Shown piece after piece: positions 1 to 8,052 of a DNA stretch of 64,000 bases. The notes beneath the pieces are model-generated. The model saw only the letters and a program-made list of their open reading frames with translations. It made no database searches and had not been told where the DNA came from. The translations under genes were made by a program, and so were the position numbers. The first letter of the stretch is position 1; each line of letters starts with the position of its first letter. This stretch comes from Sphingobium psychrophilum (GTDB lineage Bacteria; Pseudomonadota; Alphaproteobacteria; Sphingomonadales; Sphingomonadaceae). Location: positions 1 through 64,000 of the forward strand of contig NZ_JABBFV010000010.1 in the NCBI RefSeq assembly GCF_012927105.1, given 5' to 3'.

Positions 1-202
1 GCTCCGCGTCGCCTCCGGCTCCGCTGCGCGGCCCCCAGTCGCGCAAGGAATAGTCCGTGAGGGTGATCTCCTGTAGGGAGCATTTACGTGAGGCAATGGC
101 TATGCCGCTCGGGAACATCGCTTCATGAGGCAACACGACGCCCACGCTGATCGCCGCGCAATGACGCGCGAATAATTGCGCTGGCAATGATTTGTTACAT
201 CC

Positions 203-225
203 GGCAAATTACGGAGACATTTGCC
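203..225. other. Inverted repeat upstream of the first response regulator
   Basis: GGCAAAT (203-209) and ATTTGCC (219-225) form a perfect 7-bp inverted repeat with a 9-nt spacer, about 200 nt before the regulator gene. It could be a regulator-binding site or a weak hairpin, and nothing in the sequence decides between them. The rest of 54-421 holds no convincing gene: the reading frames there lack sphingomonad-like protein composition and resemble nothing I know. Confidence 0.3.
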
Positions 226-421
226 AGTCCTAGTCTTTCGCCCATCCGCGATTTCACGGGCAGAATGTCCCGATCGCTTCTGCCGCGGAGGAGAAGTCCA
301 TGTTCCCGATTCCCGCCCCCGTCGTGGCGGCCCTATCCGCCGTAGCTCCGTCCGCCTCAGTCCGTCATGCCGATGCCGCGAATCAGAGCCGGATCGCCAC
401 GCATGGCGCCGTGCAGAGCGG

Positions 422-1132
422 ATGAGTCCACCGTTGATACTGATCGCCGAATTGCACCAGGATTTGCGGCACAAGGTACGCGAATATCTTGAACAGGGCG
501 GGTTTCGCGCTCTGCCCGCGGCTTCGGCGACGGATATTTTCAGCGCCCTCACCAGCATGCCGGTTGGTGCCGTCGTGCTGGATGCGGCGCTGCGCGGCCC
601 CGATGGGCTGGACCTGTGCCGCGATATCCGCGAACGCAGCGACGTCCCCATCATCCTGGTCGGATCCAACAGCTCCGAGGTCGACCGGGTAGTCGGGCTG
701 GAACTGGGCGCGGACGATTATATGGCCAAACCCTATTCGATGCGCGAACTCGCCGCACGCCTGCGCGCCGTGTTGCGGCGTGGCCGGGGCGAACGGGCGC
801 TGGGCCTGCGCCGCCAGACGGAGGCTATTTTCGACGGCTGGATCGTGGATTTCGCCCGGCGGGAAGTGACCGATCCGCAGAGCCGGCTGGTGGAACTGAC
901 CGCTGCCGAATTCACGCTGCTGACGGTGTTTCTGGATCATGCCCAGACGGTGATCGCACGCGCGCGGCTAATGGAGTTGGCGGGCGTGCGCGATGCGCCG
1001 TCGTCGGATCGCAGCATCGACGTACTGGTCAGCCGCCTGCGCCGAAAGCTGGGCGCGGGAGGGCAGCCTGCGCCAATTGTTACCGTTCGTGGTGCCGGCT
1101 ATATGTTCAGCGCCGTGGTCGATCGGCGCTGA
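422..1132 (+). CDS. OmpR/PhoB-family response regulator with degenerate receiver
   Basis: This 236-residue protein has a receiver domain (about residues 5-120) and a C-terminal winged-helix DNA-binding domain (about 138-234, ending in the VTVRGAGYMF wing). The phospho-acceptor position is D54 and the conserved lysine K103. The acidic pair, normally ED/DD, reads E10-L11, and the switch Thr/Ser position is G81. These changes make normal phosphorylation switching doubtful. The protein is closely similar along its whole length to the intact regulator at 4824-5534 and looks like a paralogue. No kinase gene lies beside it, so it is an orphan. The frame is open further upstream to 221, but homology to the paralogue begins at the ATG at 422. 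It may regulate the carbonic anhydrase/SulP genes that follow, but that is only inferred from position. Confidence 0.88.
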   Translation: MSPPLILIAELHQDLRHKVREYLEQGGFRALPAASATDIFSALTSMPVGAVVLDAALRGPDGLDLCRDIRERSDVPIILVGSNSSEVDRVVGLELGADDYMAKPYSMRELAARLRAVLRRGRGERALGLRRQTEAIFDGWIVDFARREVTDPQSRLVELTAAEFTLLTVFLDHAQTVIARARLMELAGVRDAPSSDRSIDVLVSRLRRKLGAGGQPAPIVTVRGAGYMFSAVVDRR

Positions 1133-1311
1133 GCGGCGGTTTCCTGCGCAGAACCGCGGATTTACCCGGCTCAGCACGGCAATCGCACAGTTCATGACCC
1201 AGACACAGTTTTTAACAAACCCGCTGCGCTGCAGCAAAACCACATCCCTATCCTCCATCATACATCGGTCCGCCCCCTGACCGGCACCCTATTGAGAAGA
1301 GGATAGACTCC

Positions 1312-2010
1312 ATGAACGAGCTACTCGGTCGCGTATTCAGTTTCGAAACCAAGGTTTTCCCGAACGAAAGCGCCCTCTATAACCAGCTGGCCAGCCATGG
1401 CCAAAGCCCCAAGGCGCTGATGATTTCCTGCGCCGATTCGCGCATCGTCCCCGAACATATCATGCAGGCGGCACCCGGCGACCTGTTCGTCTGCCGTAAC
1501 GCCGGCAACATCGTGCCGCCCCACGCTACCCAGAATGGCGGCGTCACCTCTACCGTCGAATACGCAGTGATGGTGCTGGGCGTGCGCGACATCATCGTGT
1601 GCGGCCACAGCGATTGCGGCGCGATGAAGGCGCTGTCCACCAATGCCGACCTAGCAAAGATGCCCAATGTCGCCGCCTGGCTGCGCCACAGCCACGCCGC
1701 GCAGATGGTCTGCCGCGAAAATTACCCCGATGATCTGAGCGACGCCGAAAAGCTGCGCAACATGGCGCTGGAAAATGTCGTCGCCCAACTCGCGCATCTG
1801 CGTACCCACCCGTCGGTCGCGTCGGGTATCGCGCGCGGCGAAATCGCGCTGCACGGCTGGTATGTCGATATCCATGCCGGTCAGATATTGGGCCTGGACG
1901 GCGAAACCGGCCATTTCTCGCCTTTGCGCGAAGGCCAGCCGATGCCGATCGCTCTTCCCCATGGTCGTCGCCTCACCGGCGAATCGACCATTGCTCAAGC
2001 GGCGGAGTAA
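1312..2010 (+). CDS. Beta-class carbonic anhydrase
   Basis: Zinc enzyme interconverting CO2 and bicarbonate in the cytoplasm. At 232 residues the length is normal for the beta class. The zinc ligands are visible as C40-x-D42-x-R44 and H99-x-x-C102, with the D42/R44 dyad intact, and the GNIVPP segment is typical. An AGAGGA-like ribosome-binding site precedes the ATG. The stop lies 3 nt before the SulP transporter gene, so the two are almost certainly co-transcribed. Carbonic anhydrase next to a SulP transporter is a recurring pairing associated with bicarbonate supply. Confidence 0.96.
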   Translation: MNELLGRVFSFETKVFPNESALYNQLASHGQSPKALMISCADSRIVPEHIMQAAPGDLFVCRNAGNIVPPHATQNGGVTSTVEYAVMVLGVRDIIVCGHSDCGAMKALSTNADLAKMPNVAAWLRHSHAAQMVCRENYPDDLSDAEKLRNMALENVVAQLAHLRTHPSVASGIARGEIALHGWYVDIHAGQILGLDGETGHFSPLREGQPMPIALPHGRRLTGESTIAQAAE

Positions 2011-2013
2011 ATC

Positions 2014-3510
2014 ATGTTGAAGGCTCTTTCCGGCGGCAATTTCGGCCGCGACTTTACGGCGTCGATCGTCGTCTTCCTGGTGGCGATGCCGCTTTGCATG
2101 GGCATTGCGATTGCATCCGGCGTGCCGCCGGAAAAGGGCCTGATCACTGGTATCATCGGCGGTCTGGTCGTCGGCCTGCTGGCCGGTTCGCCCTTGCAGG
2201 TTAGCGGTCCTGCCGCCGGCCTTGCCGTCATCGTGTTCGAAATCGTGCGGGAACAGGGGCTTTCCGCTCTTGGACCCATCCTCATCCTGGCGGGCGCGAT
2301 TCAGGTCGTTGCCGGTCTTTTGCGGGTTGGCGGATGGTTTCGCGCCATTTCACCGGCGGTCGTGCATGGCATGTTGGCGGGCATCGGCGTGTTGATCGTC
2401 GTCGGCCAGTTCCACGTCCTGTTCGATGACAAGCCGTTGTCGAGCGGATTGCATAACCTGATCGCCATGCCGGCGCAGATTTTCGGTCTGACCACCGGTG
2501 ACACCGCTACGGCGTTCGCGGTCGGTCTGGTGACGATCTTCAGCATGTTGGGTTGGGAAAAATTCCGGCCCGCATCGCTCAAGCTGGTGCCAGGTGCGCT
2601 GGTCGGTGTGGTCGCCGCCACGTTGGTCGCCTTCGTCCTGGGGCTGCCTGTCGCCCGCGTGGTCGTGCCAGAATCGATCGTAGCGGCGATCGCTTTGCCT
2701 GAAGCCGGTCTGCTGGCGCAGTTGATGAACCCGGCGATCTTCACCACGGCCATTGCCATCGCCTTCATCGCCAGCGCCGAAACCCTGCTGTCGGCCGCCG
2801 CGGTCGATCGCATGCATGATGGCGTGCGCACCAATTATAACCGCGAACTCAGCGCCCAGGGCGTCGGCAACCTGCTTTGCGGCTTTGCCGGCGCGCTGCC
2901 GATGACAGGCGTCATCGTCCGCAGCTCCGCTAACGTGCAGGCCGGCGCCAAGACCCGCCTGTCGGCAATCCTGCACGGCGTCTGGATTTTGGGCTTCGTC
3001 GCGTTGCTGCCCTGGCTGCTGCGCGAAATCCCGATGGCGGCGCTGGCCGGCATCCTGGTGATCACTGGCGTCCGTCTGGTAAGCGTCGCGCATGTGAAGC
3101 ATCTCTTCCACCTCTACGGCCCGCTGCCCGCGGTCGTATGGGCAGCGACGCTGATCTGCGTGGTCACCACCGATCTGCTGACCGGCGTGCTGGTGGGTAT
3201 CGGCCTGTCGCTGCTCGAACTCCTGCCCCACGCCACGCGCCTGCGCCTCAAGATGGTCGACGAAAGCCGGGGCGAAGCGCATGAAGTGGCGCTGCGCGGC
3301 ACCGCCACCTTCCTCAGCCTGCCCAAGCTGTTGGCGAAGCTGGACTCGTTGCCCACAGCGGGCCTCGTCATCCTGAACGTCGAAAAGCTAGGCCATATCG
3401 ACCATACCTGCGCGGAAATGCTGCGCGAATGGGTCGATCGCCGCCGCGGTGCTGGCGCGCCGGTCGAATTGTTCGGCGCCACCGGACGTATGCGTCAACT
3501 CGTCGCCTGA
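2014..3510 (+). CDS. SulP-family anion transporter (likely bicarbonate or sulfate)
   Basis: 498-residue inner-membrane protein with a SulP transport core of about 10-12 hydrophobic segments (from about residue 10 to 400) and a short C-terminal STAS-like region (about 420-498). The first membrane segment carries the family-like FLVAMPLCMGIAIASG stretch, and SGPAAGLAVIV follows. SulP proteins move sulfate, bicarbonate or related anions. The gene directly follows a carbonic anhydrase, which favours bicarbonate, but the substrate cannot be read from the sequence. The STAS region looks short, so regulatory interactions may be reduced. A strong terminator follows at 3540. Confidence 0.9.
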   Translation: MLKALSGGNFGRDFTASIVVFLVAMPLCMGIAIASGVPPEKGLITGIIGGLVVGLLAGSPLQVSGPAAGLAVIVFEIVREQGLSALGPILILAGAIQVVAGLLRVGGWFRAISPAVVHGMLAGIGVLIVVGQFHVLFDDKPLSSGLHNLIAMPAQIFGLTTGDTATAFAVGLVTIFSMLGWEKFRPASLKLVPGALVGVVAATLVAFVLGLPVARVVVPESIVAAIALPEAGLLAQLMNPAIFTTAIAIAFIASAETLLSAAAVDRMHDGVRTNYNRELSAQGVGNLLCGFAGALPMTGVIVRSSANVQAGAKTRLSAILHGVWILGFVALLPWLLREIPMAALAGILVITGVRLVSVAHVKHLFHLYGPLPAVVWAATLICVVTTDLLTGVLVGIGLSLLELLPHATRLRLKMVDESRGEAHEVALRGTATFLSLPKLLAKLDSLPTAGLVILNVEKLGHIDHTCAEMLREWVDRRRGAGAPVELFGATGRMRQLVA

Positions 3511-3539
3511 TCCCCCCAACAAAATCGGGCGATGTCCTG

Positions 3540-3577
3540 AGCCGCCGCGCCTCCCCCCAGGAGCGGCGGCTTTTCTT
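3540..3577 (+). terminator. Rho-independent terminator after the carbonic anhydrase/SulP operon
   Basis: GCCGCCGC (3541-3548) pairs perfectly with GCGGCGGC (3563-3570) around a 14-nt C-rich loop, and TTTTCTTT follows. It lies 30 nt after the transporter stop codon. The remaining gap up to 3811 shows an AT-richer stretch (about 3590-3640) that probably holds the promoter of the next gene. Confidence 0.85.
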
Positions 3578-3811
3578 TGGACTCCCATAATCAGAAACAT
3601 AATAGCAATATACTATTACCACTCTGGCAAAGAACCGTGCCCGGCATATCACAGCCGCTCCGATCCGTTCGCAGTTGCAGTAAAAGCGGTTTGTCTCGCG
3701 GTCAGGACAGAATAGGGCAAGCCTATCCGCCGGTATTGAAGACGATCAACAACAGATCTTCGGGCCAGAGCGGATGCAGGACGGAACATTCCAATGTTAA
3801 GGGGAATGTTC

Positions 3812-4663
3812 ATGAAGTATCAAATCGCCTGTGCCGCCCTCGCGCTCATGTCCAGCGTGCCGGCTTTCGCGCAGGAAGCACCCGCCAGCCCCGTCACCGT
3901 TACCGGCAGCGTCGGCCTCGTGTCCGACTATCGCTTCCGTGGCGTGTCGCAGTCTGACAAGGCCATGGCGGTCCAGGGCGGCATCACCGCAACGCATGAA
4001 AGCGGCGTCTATGTCGGCACCTGGGCGTCGAACCTCGCTGGCTGGGGCACCTTCGGCGGCGCGGGCATCGAACTCGACCTGATCGCTGGCTATGCCATGC
4101 CGCTGGGTGAGGGCACAACGCTGGACGTCGGCCTGACCTGGTACATGTATCCGTCGGGCGCAGACGAAACCGATTTCGCCGAGCCTTATGTCAAGCTGTC
4201 GCACCAGATCGGCCCGGTCAAAGCGCTGGTCGGCGTCGCCTATGCCCCCAAGCAGGAAGCGCTGGGCAAATGGTATAATGACGCTGCCGCCTATGGCACC
4301 GGCATCCCTGACAAGGCGGGCGACAAGGAAGACAATTTCTACGTCTGGGGCGACGTCAGCGGTGCCGTGCCCAACACGCCGGTCACGCTGAAGGCGCATC
4401 TGGGCTGGTCGAACGGCAATAGCGGCCTTGGCCCCAACGGCACGTCGGTCGCCCCGACCGGCAAATATCTCGACTGGCTGGTGGGTGCGGACCTCGCCAT
4501 CCCCGGCACGCCGCTGACGCTGGGCGTGGCCTATGTCGACACCGACATCGCCCGCGTGGAGGAAAACTACCTCCGCCCCAACCTGTCGGTCGCCGATGCC
4601 GACAATGCCGGCAAGTCGATCGTGCGCAGCCAGGTCATCTTCTCGCTGACCGCGGCCTTCTAA
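3812..4663 (+). CDS. TorF-family putative outer-membrane protein
   Basis: 283-residue exported protein. A signal peptide occupies about residues 1-20 with a cleavage site after AFA, just before QE. The mature part starts with a VTGSVGLVSDYRFRGVSQS segment, typical of the uncharacterised TorF/Gcw_chp porin-like family, and continues with alternating beta-barrel-like strands ending in an aromatic residue (LTAAF). The ATG at 3812 is chosen because AAGGGG lies just upstream and the signal peptide starts there; an in-frame ATG 18 nt earlier is less likely. The family has no firmly known substrate. It is flanked by terminators on both sides and so is likely a single-gene transcript. Confidence 0.85.
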   Translation: MKYQIACAALALMSSVPAFAQEAPASPVTVTGSVGLVSDYRFRGVSQSDKAMAVQGGITATHESGVYVGTWASNLAGWGTFGGAGIELDLIAGYAMPLGEGTTLDVGLTWYMYPSGADETDFAEPYVKLSHQIGPVKALVGVAYAPKQEALGKWYNDAAAYGTGIPDKAGDKEDNFYVWGDVSGAVPNTPVTLKAHLGWSNGNSGLGPNGTSVAPTGKYLDWLVGADLAIPGTPLTLGVAYVDTDIARVEENYLRPNLSVADADNAGKSIVRSQVIFSLTAAF

Positions 4664-4668
4664 TTCCC

Positions 4669-4700
4669 ATGTCCGGGCCTGGTTCGCCAGGCCCGGACAT
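4669..4700 (+). terminator. Perfect hairpin with TTCG tetraloop after the TorF gene
   Basis: A 14-bp perfect stem (4669-4682 with 4687-4700) closes on a TTCG loop 5 nt after the stop codon. Only a weak pyrimidine tract (TCTCCC) follows. The very stable stem suggests a terminator or 3'-end stabiliser. Confidence 0.7.
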
Positions 4701-4823
4701 TCTCCCTGCCGTGACAAATTGTTGCTACAGTTGCGTTTCGGGCCTTCCCGCCGCCGCCGCAGTTGACCCCCGATCCGCCGACCCCTATTTCCCGGCCATG
4801 ACATTTTGTGCGCTGACGCCTTC

Positions 4824-5534
4824 ATGACCGCCCCTTCGATCATCCTTGTCGAGGACGATCCGCCGCTGCGCACGCTGACCGCGCGTGCATTGCAGGAACA
4901 TGGCTATCAGGTGCGCCCCGCGTCCTCCGGCCCCGAAATGTGGGTGGCCTTCGACGCTGGCCCGGTCGATCTCGTCGTGCTCGACGTCATGCTGCCCGGC
5001 ACCAACGGCATCGACCTGTGCCGCCAGATCCGCCGCAAGAGCGACGTCCCCATCATCTTCATCAGCGCCAAGGGCAGCGAGACGGACCGGATCGTGGGCC
5101 TTGAACTGGGCGCGGACGATTACCTCCCCAAACCCTTTGGCACGCGCGAACTGATCGCCCGCATCCGCGCCATCTTGCGCCGCGTTGGCGTGGAGCGTGG
5201 CCCTGAAGAGCATCGCGAGAGCGAAGCGCATTTCGACGGCTGGAACGTCAACTTCCCTCGGCGCGAACTCCGCTCTCCCACCGGCGCCATCGTCGAACTC
5301 ACCGGGGCGGAATTTGACCTGCTCGGTTCCTTCCTCAGTCATCCGCAGCGCGTGATCGCCCGCGAACGGTTGATCGAATTGTCGCGCACCCGCATGGGCG
5401 ACAGCAGCGACCGCAGCATCGACGTCCTCGTCAGCCGCCTGCGTCGCAAATTGTCCACCGCCGACAAGGGCGCACTGATCACCACCGTCCGCGGTGTCGG
5501 CTATATGTTCAACGCAGAGGTCAGCCGCGCTTGA
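4824..5534 (+). CDS. OmpR-family response regulator, partner of the following kinase
   Basis: 236-residue regulator with an intact receiver: acidic residues E10, D11, D12, phospho-acceptor D54, switch S81, and K103. The winged-helix DNA-binding domain fills the C-terminal half. The gene overlaps the next one by 4 nt (TTGA), so the two form a cognate pair. The ATG at 4824 matches the start of the paralogue at 422; a TTG 18 nt upstream is possible. The stimulus and targets cannot be deduced. Confidence 0.93.
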   Translation: MTAPSIILVEDDPPLRTLTARALQEHGYQVRPASSGPEMWVAFDAGPVDLVVLDVMLPGTNGIDLCRQIRRKSDVPIIFISAKGSETDRIVGLELGADDYLPKPFGTRELIARIRAILRRVGVERGPEEHRESEAHFDGWNVNFPRRELRSPTGAIVELTGAEFDLLGSFLSHPQRVIARERLIELSRTRMGDSSDRSIDVLVSRLRRKLSTADKGALITTVRGVGYMFNAEVSRA

Positions 5535-6874
5535 GACGGCATTTCAGGGGATCGCTGGGGCTGATGGGCCGCCTGTCGGTCATCCTGCTGCTGACGGTAA
5601 TGCTGGAATTTGCGGTGGGCACGCTCATCTACGAGCGTACCAGCCAAATCTCGTTGCAGGATGATGAGGCACGGCGACTGGCCGAACATCTCGTCATCGC
5701 GCGAAAGCTGCTGACCGAGCAGCCGCCCGCTGAACGACCCGCACTCGGCCTGCAACTGACCACCGATCGCTACGACGTCCATTGGTCGCCCGCAGCCCCG
5801 CCGCCGCCGCCGCTCTCGCCTGAACTGGAGCGGATGCGCCAGCAGATCGTCGCCTGGGAACCCAGCCTGGAACGCTCCCGGCTCTGGCTGCGCATCGCAT
5901 CGCCCAGTCGCCATTCGGAAATCAATGGCGGGTTGCAATTGGCCGACCGCAGCTGGGTCTATTTCGGCATGCATCATTCCGGCAGCAAATGGGCCTTCAC
6001 CCTCGGTCGGCTGGGGCTGGCGCTGATCCCGGTGCTGGCGCTGCTGATCGCCGGCTGGCTGCTAATCCGCCGGACACTCGCCCCGCTGCGCGACCTGACC
6101 CATGCGACCCACCGGATCGGCCTGGGATCGGCGGTAATGGTGCCCGAAGCGGGGACCAGCGACGTGCGAAATCTGATTGCGGCCTTCAACGCGATGCAGT
6201 CGCGCCTCCACCGCCTCATCAACGAACGTACCGAAACACTGGCGGCGGTGGGCCATGATCTGCGCACCCCGCTCGCCCGGCTGCAATTGCGGCTGGAGGG
6301 GGTGAAAGACGATGATATCCAGCAGGCGATGGCCGGCGACCTGGAGGAAATGGGGGCGATGCTGGAATCTCTGCTGGCCTATCTGGGCGGCGAAAAAGAC
6401 CCCGAACCGGCAGTGCGCACCGATGTTGCAGTCACGATCGCCACCATCGTCGACGCTTTTCAGGACCATGGTGACGACGTCGCCTATGATGGCCCCGATC
6501 ATTTGGAAATGGCGGTGCGCGCCTTGTCGCTGCGCCGCGCGGTGCGCAACCTCATAGAAAATGCGCTCCACTATGGCGATCGCGCCCGCGTCTCGCTCGA
6601 ACGGGTCGGGACGGAGATATTGATCCGCGTCGATGATGACGGCCCCGGCATCCCGCGGGAACGGCTGGAGGAGGTATTGCGGCCCTTCGCCCGGCTGGAC
6701 GATGCGCGCCAGCGCAACACGCGCGGCCTGGGCCTGGGCCTGGCCATCGTCGAAAAAGCGGTGCGGGCGGAAGGCGGACAGCTGACGCTCGCCAACCGCC
6801 CCGAAGGCGGGCTGCGCGCTGAAATCTGCCTGCATCTGCCAAGGTCGGCCGCTCGTAGCGAATCGCGCAGCTAA
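5531..6874 (+). CDS. Membrane sensor histidine kinase (EnvZ-like architecture)
   Basis: 447-residue kinase. Membrane segments lie at about 14-34 and 153-178, enclosing a proline-rich periplasmic sensor region of about 118 residues. A HAMP linker follows (about 179-230). The HisKA box is GHDLRTPLARL, with H242 the predicted phosphorylated histidine. The HATPase domain shows the N box NLIENAL (about 340), G1 box DDGPGIP (about 368) and G2 box GLGLGLAIV (about 398). The start is TTG, embedded in the TTGA overlap with the regulator stop codon, which indicates translational coupling. H-D rather than H-E follows the phosphorylated histidine, as in the EnvZ type. Confidence 0.93.
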   Translation: MRRHFRGSLGLMGRLSVILLLTVMLEFAVGTLIYERTSQISLQDDEARRLAEHLVIARKLLTEQPPAERPALGLQLTTDRYDVHWSPAAPPPPPLSPELERMRQQIVAWEPSLERSRLWLRIASPSRHSEINGGLQLADRSWVYFGMHHSGSKWAFTLGRLGLALIPVLALLIAGWLLIRRTLAPLRDLTHATHRIGLGSAVMVPEAGTSDVRNLIAAFNAMQSRLHRLINERTETLAAVGHDLRTPLARLQLRLEGVKDDDIQQAMAGDLEEMGAMLESLLAYLGGEKDPEPAVRTDVAVTIATIVDAFQDHGDDVAYDGPDHLEMAVRALSLRRAVRNLIENALHYGDRARVSLERVGTEILIRVDDDGPGIPRERLEEVLRPFARLDDARQRNTRGLGLGLAIVEKAVRAEGGQLTLANRPEGGLRAEICLHLPRSAARSESRS

Positions 6875-6963
6875 AAGAGAAACTGTCCGACCCCAAGCAA
6901 AACTCGTTTATCGCTGTGCCTGTCGCCACGCTATGCCCACCGCAACAGGCGCATGAGGCGGAT

Positions 6964-7971
6964 ATGATGGCAGACGGACAGGCCGATGACGGAATCGTCG
7001 AGGGCTATTGGGACATAGCGGCGCTGACGGCGGAACTGGGCGCGGCGCGCAGTCGCTGGCGGCAGGCGCAGCAGCACCATGCCGAATATGGCGCGGAAGG
7101 TTTCCCGTCGCGCGACAATCTGACCAAGATCATGCAATCGCTATGCGGCGCGCTGTTCCCGCTGCGCCTCGGCCCCAGCTTCGTGCGCCTGCATAATGAG
7201 GACGCCTATGTCGCCGAAACGCTGCAGACGGTGCTCAGCCGCCTCTATGGGCAAATCCGGCTGGAACTCATCTATGCGCTGAAAGGCGAGCCGGCGGAGG
7301 CAGTCGATCGCGAAGCGGCGCGCATCATCGCCGCCTTCGCCCACAGCCTCCCGACCTTGCGCGCGCTGCTCGACACCGATGTCGATGCCGCCTTCCTGGG
7401 CGATCCTGCCGCGCGCAGCGTGGACGAAGTGCTGATCTGCTATCCCTCCATGCTGGCGATCATCCACCACCGGCTGGCGCATCGCCTGCATCAACTGGGC
7501 GCCCCGCTGGTGGCGCGGATCATGTCGGAAATCGCGCATGGGAAGACGGGCATCGATATTCATCCCGGCGCGAACATCGGCCGGTCCTTCTTCATCGACC
7601 ATGGCACCGGCGTCGTCATCGGCGAAACCGCGATCGTGGGCGATCGGGTGCGGCTGTATCAGGGTGTCACGCTGGGCGCGCGCAGCTTTCCGGCGGATGG
7701 GAAGGGCGCGCTGGAAAAGGCGCTGCCGCGTCATCCGATCATTGAGGATGACGTGGTCGTCTATGCCGGGGCCACGGTTCTGGGCCGGATCATCGTGGGC
7801 AGCCGCTCCGTCATCGGCGGCAATGTCTGGCTGACCGACAGCGTGCCGGCCGACAGCAATGTGCGCCAGGCCAAGGCGCATTATGAGGTCACAAGCCGCG
7901 CCCAGGTGTCCGCCCCGCACCGCGTCCATGCCATGCTGGAAAGCACGGACGGAGTGGGGGAGAATATTTAG
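6964..7971 (+). CDS. epsC: Serine O-acetyltransferase, EpsC type
   Basis: 335-residue enzyme making O-acetylserine from serine and acetyl-CoA, the first step of cysteine synthesis. An N-terminal helical domain (about 1-180) is followed by left-handed beta-helix hexapeptide repeats (about 185-290), including the GIDIHPGANIG and HGTGVVIGE stretches characteristic of this enzyme. A GAGG-like ribosome-binding site precedes the ATG pair at 6964/6967; the frame is open to a GTG at 6916. The partner cysteine synthase is at 39272, so the pathway is split. The gene converges on phoK with a palindromic repeat between them. Confidence 0.9.
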   Translation: MMADGQADDGIVEGYWDIAALTAELGAARSRWRQAQQHHAEYGAEGFPSRDNLTKIMQSLCGALFPLRLGPSFVRLHNEDAYVAETLQTVLSRLYGQIRLELIYALKGEPAEAVDREAARIIAAFAHSLPTLRALLDTDVDAAFLGDPAARSVDEVLICYPSMLAIIHHRLAHRLHQLGAPLVARIMSEIAHGKTGIDIHPGANIGRSFFIDHGTGVVIGETAIVGDRVRLYQGVTLGARSFPADGKGALEKALPRHPIIEDDVVVYAGATVLGRIIVGSRSVIGGNVWLTDSVPADSNVRQAKAHYEVTSRAQVSAPHRVHAMLESTDGVGENI

Positions 7972-7978
7972 CCAACAT

Positions 7979-8047
7979 CCGTTCGTTTCGAGCGTAGTCG
8001 AGAAACGCGGCGCTCACCGCTTCTCGACTTCGCTCGAAGCGAACGGG
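7979..8047. repeat. Palindromic repeat, family A, copy 1
   Basis: Imperfect inverted repeat. The left arm starts CCGTTCGTTTCGAGCG, and the right arm ends CGCTCGAAGCGAACGG. It lies between the convergent epsC and phoK genes and could end transcription from both sides. The left edge, including the preceding CCAACAT, is shared with the copy inside the gene at 40650. Confidence 0.85.
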
Positions 8048-8052
8048 CCTTC

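Noticed and set aside
1-53. Possible 3' end of a gene in frame 3 (ends TAG at 51-53)
   Set aside because: Only 16 codons are visible and nothing can be recognised; the window edge prevents a decision.
3577-3957. Open frame overlapping the start of the TorF gene
   Set aside because: Out of frame with the well-supported signal peptide gene and without homology or ribosome site.
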